Shown here piece by piece: positions 35,472-39,969 of a DNA stretch of 39,969 nt. The DNA lies in contig JAIYBI010000281.1 in assembly GCA_027488595.1 (NCBI GenBank), positions 1 through 39,969 on the forward strand, read 5' to 3'. The DNA comes from Opitutaceae bacterium (GTDB lineage: Bacteria; Verrucomicrobiota; Verrucomicrobiia; Opitutales; Opitutaceae). Every line of letters starts with the position of its first letter. The stretch's first letter is position 1. A program made the translations under genes and the position numbers. The notes under the pieces are model-generated. The model searched no databases, was not told the origin of the DNA, and worked only from the letters and a program-made list of their open reading frames with translations.

Positions 35472-35562
35472 TGGAGGCGTGACAATCGCAATCGCAGCGT
35501 GACACCTTGCCTAAACTTGCGCGCCGCCCCCTGCCCCACCCCACTTTTCCATCCTGACGATC

Positions 35563-36966
35563 ATGACGACTGATTCCGGTTCTGCCGACGGTGATGATAC
35601 GATCGCCGCCCTTGCGACGCCCGCGGGCACGGCGGCGCTGGCTTTGATTCGGGTGAGCGGCGGGAGGTCTCGCGTCATGGCGGCGGCGCTTTTTAGGGGC
35701 GACCCCGCGGCACTGCCGGAGCGCCGCTATCGCCACGCTGATTATCGGGCTCTGGGTGGCGAAGTTTTGGATGACGCGGTCTGGAGCTTTGGTGTCGGGC
35801 CGGGAACCTTTACCGGTGAAGATACCCTGGAGATCTGCACCCATGGTAATCCGCTGATCGTGCAGTTGGTTTTGGCGGATCTTTTCGCGCGGGGTTGCCG
35901 GGCGGCGGAGCCCGGGGAGTTCACACGGCGGGCCTTTCTCAATGGACGCATGGAGTTAACCCAGGCCGAGGCGGTGATGGACATCATTCATGCGCGGAGC
36001 GAGCGTGCACTGGTGGCGGCGCAGCAGCAACTGCGCGGCGGCCTCGGACGGCACTTGGAGGAGTTGATCGCGGCGCTGCTGGGGGTTCTCGCGCGGATCG
36101 AAGCCTATATTGATTTTCCGGATGAGGATTTGCCGGTGGAGGACAGGGAGCTGGTGCGGACCGCGCTGGCAGATGTTCTACGTGGAACAGAGCGTTTACT
36201 GGCCACGCACCGCTACGGGGACCTTCTGCGTGATGGCCTGAAAGCGGTGCTCTTGGGTGCGCCCAATGTGGGTAAAAGCAGTTTGCTTAACGCCTTGGTT
36301 GGTCGGGATCGGGCGATTGTGAGTCCGGAGCCCGGGACGACGCGTGATTTCATTGAAGAGATGGTTCACGTAGGGCCGCATCTCCTGCGGCTGATTGATA
36401 CGGCGGGCATGAACCCCGCGGCGGGCCGGGTCGAGCAAATGGGCATGGCAAAGACGGTGGAGCGCCTATCCGAGGCGGATTTAATCCTTTGGGTAACGGA
36501 CGTAACTCAAGCATCGGCCGATGTCCCGGTGGAGCTCCGGCCCTATCTCGGTGCGGATATTGTGCTGCACGTGCGAAACAAGGCGGACCTTGCGGCCGGT
36601 GTCTCCGGCGGGATGGATGGGGGCGGCTTCTCCCCCGCCCTGCCAATCTTTACGGTCTCGGCGCTAAATGGCACCGGATTGGGTGATTTGAGGGCGGCGA
36701 TCATTGCCCGGGCTGATGCGCTACGACCGGCTATGGCGGGCGACGAACATATCGCGATTAATGCCCGGCACGCCGATGCCTTGCGTCGGGCCCGCGAAAG
36801 TCTGGCGTCTGCGGCTGCCGGGCTTGGGGCGGCGATCCCGGCGCCGATTGAGTTAGTGGCGAGTGATGTCCGCGGGGCGTTGGATGCGCTGGGCGAGGTG
36901 GCGGGCAGGGTGGACAACGAGCGCATGCTGGACGCTCTTTTTTCCACTTTCTGCATCGGGAAGTAA
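35563..36966 (+). CDS. mnmE: tRNA modification GTPase MnmE
   Basis: GTPase that, with MnmG, adds the carboxymethylaminomethyl group to the wobble uridine (U34) of certain tRNAs. It has 467 residues. The N-terminal folate-binding domain begins DDTIAALATPAGTAALALIRVSG, followed by GEFTRRAFLNGRMELTQAEAV. The G domain is inserted in the helical domain: G1 GAPNVGKSS (232-240), DTAG (279-282) and NKAD. The diagnostic C-terminus FCIGK with its catalytic cysteine is present. The partner gene mnmG lies 91 bases downstream, an arrangement often found near replication origins. Confidence 0.97.
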   Translation: MTTDSGSADGDDTIAALATPAGTAALALIRVSGGRSRVMAAALFRGDPAALPERRYRHADYRALGGEVLDDAVWSFGVGPGTFTGEDTLEICTHGNPLIVQLVLADLFARGCRAAEPGEFTRRAFLNGRMELTQAEAVMDIIHARSERALVAAQQQLRGGLGRHLEELIAALLGVLARIEAYIDFPDEDLPVEDRELVRTALADVLRGTERLLATHRYGDLLRDGLKAVLLGAPNVGKSSLLNALVGRDRAIVSPEPGTTRDFIEEMVHVGPHLLRLIDTAGMNPAAGRVEQMGMAKTVERLSEADLILWVTDVTQASADVPVELRPYLGADIVLHVRNKADLAAGVSGGMDGGGFSPALPIFTVSALNGTGLGDLRAAIIARADALRPAMAGDEHIAINARHADALRRARESLASAAAGLGAAIPAPIELVASDVRGALDALGEVAGRVDNERMLDALFSTFCIGK

Positions 36967-37057
36967 GGTCCGCTGCCCTACCCTGCCGGCGGTTCTGGGT
37001 GGCACGGTTTTGCGGCCTCGCTTCCGAGCGCAAAACCCCTTCGATGCAAGGTTCTGC

Positions 37058-38995
37058 ATGTCGTCGGATCTTCCAGTCTATGATGTTATCGTTTGCGGTG
37101 CCGGCCATGCCGGCTGCGAGGCCGCCTTGGCCGCCTCGCGGATGGGTGCGCGCACCCTGCTGCTGACCGGAAACCTGGACACGGTCGCGCAGATGAGCTG
37201 TAACCCGGCGATTGGTGGCCAGGCCAAGGGACAGATCGTCCGCGAGATTGACGCGCTAGGCGGGGAAATGGCGATAAACACCGATCTCACCGGCATTCAG
37301 TTTCGTCTCTTAAACGAATCCAAGGGACCGGCGGTGCAATCGCCGCGGGCGCAGTGCGACAAGAAGGCCTATCAGTTTCGCCTCAAACACACCCTTGAAC
37401 TTCAACCTAACCTAAAGCTTTTCCAAGCTACGGTGACGGGGCTGATGTTTTCAAAGGGGCCCTCCGGTGTCCGCCAGATCGTCGGGGTCCACACGAATTT
37501 GGATCTGGATTTCCACGGCCGGACGGTGGTGGTGACGACCGGAACGTTTTTGCGGGGTTTGATGCACATCTGCCAGAACAAGAATGAAGGGGGCCGCATG
37601 GGGGATTTTAGCGCGAAGACGCTTTCGGCCAGCTTCCTGGAGGCGGGCATCGAGTTACAACGGCTCAAAACCGGCACACCGCCGCGCCTGTCCGGGCGCT
37701 CCATTGACTTCAGTCAAATGGAGGCGCAGCGCGGCGACGCGGTGCCGACGCTTTTTGCCTTTCACGATACGCGCGACCCCGAGCCGATGTTCCACGTGGA
37801 ACAGGGCCTGACGGGCCGTGAGCAGCGATTGGGCTGGGATCCCGGCACCGAGCAGGTGCCTTGCTGGCTTACGCATACGACTGAGCGGACGGCGCAGCTG
37901 GTGCGGGAGAATCTGCATTTGTCCGCCATGTATTCCGGTGAGATCGAGGGGGTGGGGCCGCGCTACTGCCCTTCGATTGAAGACAAGTTTGTGCGTTTCG
38001 CCGACAAGCCTCGGCACATTCTCTATCTTGAGCCCGAGGGACGGGCCACCAATGAGTATTACATCAACGGCCTCTCCACGTCGCTTCCCTTTGCAGTTCA
38101 GGTGGAGATGGTGCGGAGCATACCCGGCCTGGAACGGGCGGAGCTTCTGCGTCCGGCCTACGCGGTGGAGTATGATTTCGCCCCGCCGACCCAGTTACTG
38201 GCGTCCTTAGAATCAAAGCTGGTCGAGAACCTCTTCTTTGCCGGACAGATTAACGGCACCTCGGGCTATGAGGAAGCGGCTTGCCAGGGTTTGGTGGCGG
38301 GGGTGAACGCGGTTCGCAAGGGCAGGGGAGAGTCGGCGCTGATCATTGGGCGCGACGAGGGCTACACGGGGGTGTTGATTGACGACCTTGTGACCAAGGG
38401 CACCCGGGAGCCTTATCGCATGTTTACCAGCCGGGCGGAACACCGCTTATTGTTCAACCACGCCAGCTCCGAGCTGCGTTTGGCGCATCATGCGCGTGAT
38501 TTCGGGCTGGTGAGTAAATCCCGTCTGGAGCGAATTGAGGCGAAGCGCGCGCGGATTGAGGGGTGGATAGCACGGCTCGAGGCGAGTCGTCCGACGGTGG
38601 GCAGCGGGGTAGGGCAGGGGACCTGGGCCGATCGCTTACGTCGGGACCAGGGCCGGAGCGGCGAGAACGGGTTGGGTGGCGTTGAGTTACCCGAGGAGTT
38701 CCTTGCTTTGGGAGATGCGGATCGTGCCGAGGTGCTTTATCGGGTGGTTTATGCGGGCTATCTGGAGCGCGAGCGACGCCATGTGGCGCGGTTGCAGGAC
38801 GTGGATAAGGTGCGTGTTCCGGCGGACTTCGATTTCGATGCGGTGAAGGGCCTTCGGAGTGAAAGCCTGGCCAAACTTAAGGCGGCTCGTCCCCTGAGCC
38901 TGGGTCAAGCGGGGCGGATAAGCGGGGTGAATCCGGCCGACATCAGTATCTTGCTGGTGCATTTGGCGGCACGGCGCAGGACGGGCCAGGGGTAG
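37058..38995 (+). CDS. mnmG: tRNA uridine-5-carboxymethylaminomethyl modification enzyme MnmG
   Basis: FAD-dependent partner of MnmE, 645 residues, normal length. FAD motif VCGAGHAGCEAALAASRMG at the N-terminus, the NPAIGGQAKGQIVREIDALGG signature, TGTFLRGLMHIC, then NGLSTSLPFAVQ and NGTSGYEEAACQGLVAG, and the C-terminal helical MnmE-binding domain (DISILLVHLAARR). The ATG at 37058 is supported by an AAGG element just upstream; reading further upstream runs back into the mnmE 3' end. Together with mnmE it modifies U34 of tRNAs for codons ending in A or G. Confidence 0.98.
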   Translation: MSSDLPVYDVIVCGAGHAGCEAALAASRMGARTLLLTGNLDTVAQMSCNPAIGGQAKGQIVREIDALGGEMAINTDLTGIQFRLLNESKGPAVQSPRAQCDKKAYQFRLKHTLELQPNLKLFQATVTGLMFSKGPSGVRQIVGVHTNLDLDFHGRTVVVTTGTFLRGLMHICQNKNEGGRMGDFSAKTLSASFLEAGIELQRLKTGTPPRLSGRSIDFSQMEAQRGDAVPTLFAFHDTRDPEPMFHVEQGLTGREQRLGWDPGTEQVPCWLTHTTERTAQLVRENLHLSAMYSGEIEGVGPRYCPSIEDKFVRFADKPRHILYLEPEGRATNEYYINGLSTSLPFAVQVEMVRSIPGLERAELLRPAYAVEYDFAPPTQLLASLESKLVENLFFAGQINGTSGYEEAACQGLVAGVNAVRKGRGESALIIGRDEGYTGVLIDDLVTKGTREPYRMFTSRAEHRLLFNHASSELRLAHHARDFGLVSKSRLERIEAKRARIEGWIARLEASRPTVGSGVGQGTWADRLRRDQGRSGENGLGGVELPEEFLALGDADRAEVLYRVVYAGYLERERRHVARLQDVDKVRVPADFDFDAVKGLRSESLAKLKAARPLSLGQAGRISGVNPADISILLVHLAARRRTGQG

Positions 38996-39047
38996 GAAGG
39001 TGCGGGGTATAAGGGGGACAGGGCGCGGAGATTTGCGGGGTGGGCCG

Positions 39048-39065
39048 CTGTAACATTTGTGAAAC
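39048..39065 (+). promoter_or_regulatory. Pho-box-like direct repeat upstream of the PhoB-type gene
   Basis: CTGTAAC (39048-39054), ATTT, GTGAAAC (39059-39065) has the two-heptamer-plus-four-base layout of the Pho box (CTGTCAT-n4-CTGTCAT). The halves match the consensus at five of seven and about four of seven positions. It lies 112 bases before the regulator's ATG. The mnmG-regulator gap (181 bp) shows no other gene. Confidence 0.45.
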
Positions 39066-39176
39066 GACGGGGCTTTGCTCTAGGCGGCGGCAGGTGACTT
39101 GGATAGTCTTTCAGAATGTCAGGGCCCGCCTTGTCTGTTTGTTCTCACCGCCTCAAAACGAATATCGCCTGTTATC

Positions 39177-39905
39177 ATGTCGGATCCAGCCTCCCTTACG
39201 CCCAAGAAGATTCTCATCGTTGACGACGAGACTGATGTCACCGATCTGCTTGCCTACACCTTGAAGGCCAAGGGCTTCGTGGTCGAGGCGGTGAATGACC
39301 CGAACCGTAGCATTGGAATCGCACGGACTTTTCTACCTGATTTGGTGATTCTTGACGTGATGATGCCGGATCTCAACGGAATCCAGATTTGTCGCATGTT
39401 GCGGGCAGATGCCAAGTTAAAGAAGGTTCCGGTGGTATTCTTAACCGCGAAGGCGGAGGAATCCGACCGTATCCAAGGCCTTGAAACGGGCGCGGATGAT
39501 TATATCTGCAAGCCCTTCAGCACAAAAGAGTTGGTCTTGAGGGTGCAGACGATTCTACGCCGCACCAAGGAGGGCGCGGTTGAGGTGCCCCGGATGATCA
39601 CGGCCGGTCTGATCGTCGTGGATGGCGAGCGCCACATCGTAACGGTGGCTGGAGAGGTGATTGAGCTGACCGCGACCGAGTTCAAGTTGCTGCGGCTCCT
39701 CATGGAGCGACGCGGCCGGGTGCAAACCCGCGAGCATCTTTTGATTAACGTGTGGAATTATGAGACCGAGATTGAGACCCGCACGGTGGATACTCACGTG
39801 CGACGCCTTAGGGAAAAGCTGGGAGGCGAGGCCGACTGGATCGAGACCATCCGCGGCGTAGGATATCGTTTCGCCGAACGCCGGGCCACTGATGCTGATG
39901 CGTGA
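39177..39905 (+). CDS. phoB: OmpR/PhoB-family response regulator
   Basis: A 242-residue two-component response regulator. The receiver domain (residues 10-130) has acidic residues in IVDDE, the phosphoacceptor D60 in VILDVMMPD, Thr in VFLTAKAE and Lys in YICKPFS. The C-terminal winged-helix domain has LTATEFKLLRLLMERRGRVQTRE, then RTVDTHVRRLREKLGG and IETIRGVGYRFAE. The overall pattern fits PhoB, the phosphate-starvation regulator; the Pho-box-like site upstream adds support, but closely related regulators cannot be excluded. The next ORF overlaps its stop by one base (TGATG), as a PhoR kinase gene would. Confidence 0.85.
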   Translation: MSDPASLTPKKILIVDDETDVTDLLAYTLKAKGFVVEAVNDPNRSIGIARTFLPDLVILDVMMPDLNGIQICRMLRADAKLKKVPVVFLTAKAEESDRIQGLETGADDYICKPFSTKELVLRVQTILRRTKEGAVEVPRMITAGLIVVDGERHIVTVAGEVIELTATEFKLLRLLMERRGRVQTREHLLINVWNYETEIETRTVDTHVRRLREKLGGEADWIETIRGVGYRFAERRATDADA

Positions 39906-39969
39906 TGGAGAGCAGGCGGAGTTCACCCGATCCAGGCCGACTTGCGGCCTCTTGCCGGCCCCTTAAGGC
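39905..39969 (+). CDS. Start of the next gene, possibly a sensor kinase (truncated by window end)
   Basis: An ATG overlapping the regulator's TGA (TGATG) opens a frame that stays free of stops for 21 codons to the window edge (MESRRSSPDPGRLAASCRPLK). The position is where a PhoR-type histidine kinase usually sits. The visible residues carry no recognisable motif, so the identity is inferred from context only. Confidence 0.4.
   Translation, partial: MESRRSSPDPGRLAASCRPLK

Noticed and set aside
35472-35562. GCGTGACA direct repeat before mnmE as an operator
   Set aside because: Only an eight-base repeat, with no recognisable consensus; could easily be chance.

Overview
The window looks like chromosomal DNA from a high-GC Verrucomicrobiota, most likely an Opitutales/Opitutaceae relative. 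That placement is an inference from base composition, the general lack of Shine-Dalgarno sequences and the mix of families (adenylate-kinase-like protein with a long C-terminal extension, tandem FeoA, Deg pairs, permeases fused to binding proteins). No rRNA or tRNA is present to confirm it. Most genes are housekeeping genes; the accessory signals lie between and inside them.

Layout. 1-6.1 kb (minus strand): a CxxS glutaredoxin, then gltB and the 5' part of gltD, i.e. glutamate synthase for ammonia assimilation. An inverted array of heptamers separates gltB from gltD. 6.3-12.4 kb (mainly plus): a small DUF486 membrane protein, recA with a clear terminator, and rlmN. Between recA and rlmN lies a lower-GC segment carrying a minus-strand DUF4132 (MolR-like) gene, bracketed by two 97-bp direct copies of the rlmN 5' end. 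12.5-15.9 kb (minus): two overlapping Deg/HtrA paralogues; the upstream one has an intact catalytic triad and the downstream one has lost all three residues. Upstream of them is a strong terminator preceded by well-formed hairpins but no gene, a candidate small RNA or regulated leader. 15.9-24.3 kb: adenylate-kinase-like protein, SlyD-type isomerase, MutT, PdxH, a split ThrE-type exporter, a BaiN/HI0933 flavoprotein with a palindrome inside its reading frame, two feoA genes without feoB, aroE, and a SirB1-type protein. 24.4-28.8 kb (all minus): tmRNA (ssrA), a membrane protein of unknown function, dnaN, pssA and a solitary RelE/ParE-like protein. 28.9-40 kb (all plus): an ABC sugar importer whose binding protein is fused to its first permease, a four-PAS SpoIIE-type phosphatase, a PHP histidinol-phosphatase, mnmE, mnmG, and a PhoB-type regulator behind a Pho-box-like sequence.

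Gene orientation flips near 28.8 kb. Hand-counted blocks are C-rich on the plus strand at about 19-23 kb and G-rich beyond about 30 kb. Together with dnaN and the mnmE-mnmG pair this makes a nearby replication origin possible, though unproven. The most unusual items are the rlmN-end duplication around the DUF4132 gene, the active/inactive Deg pair, the structured RNA candidate in front of that pair, the binding-protein/permease fusion without an ATPase, and the inverted heptamer array in the glutamate synthase operon. No CRISPR array, phage or transposase gene was seen.
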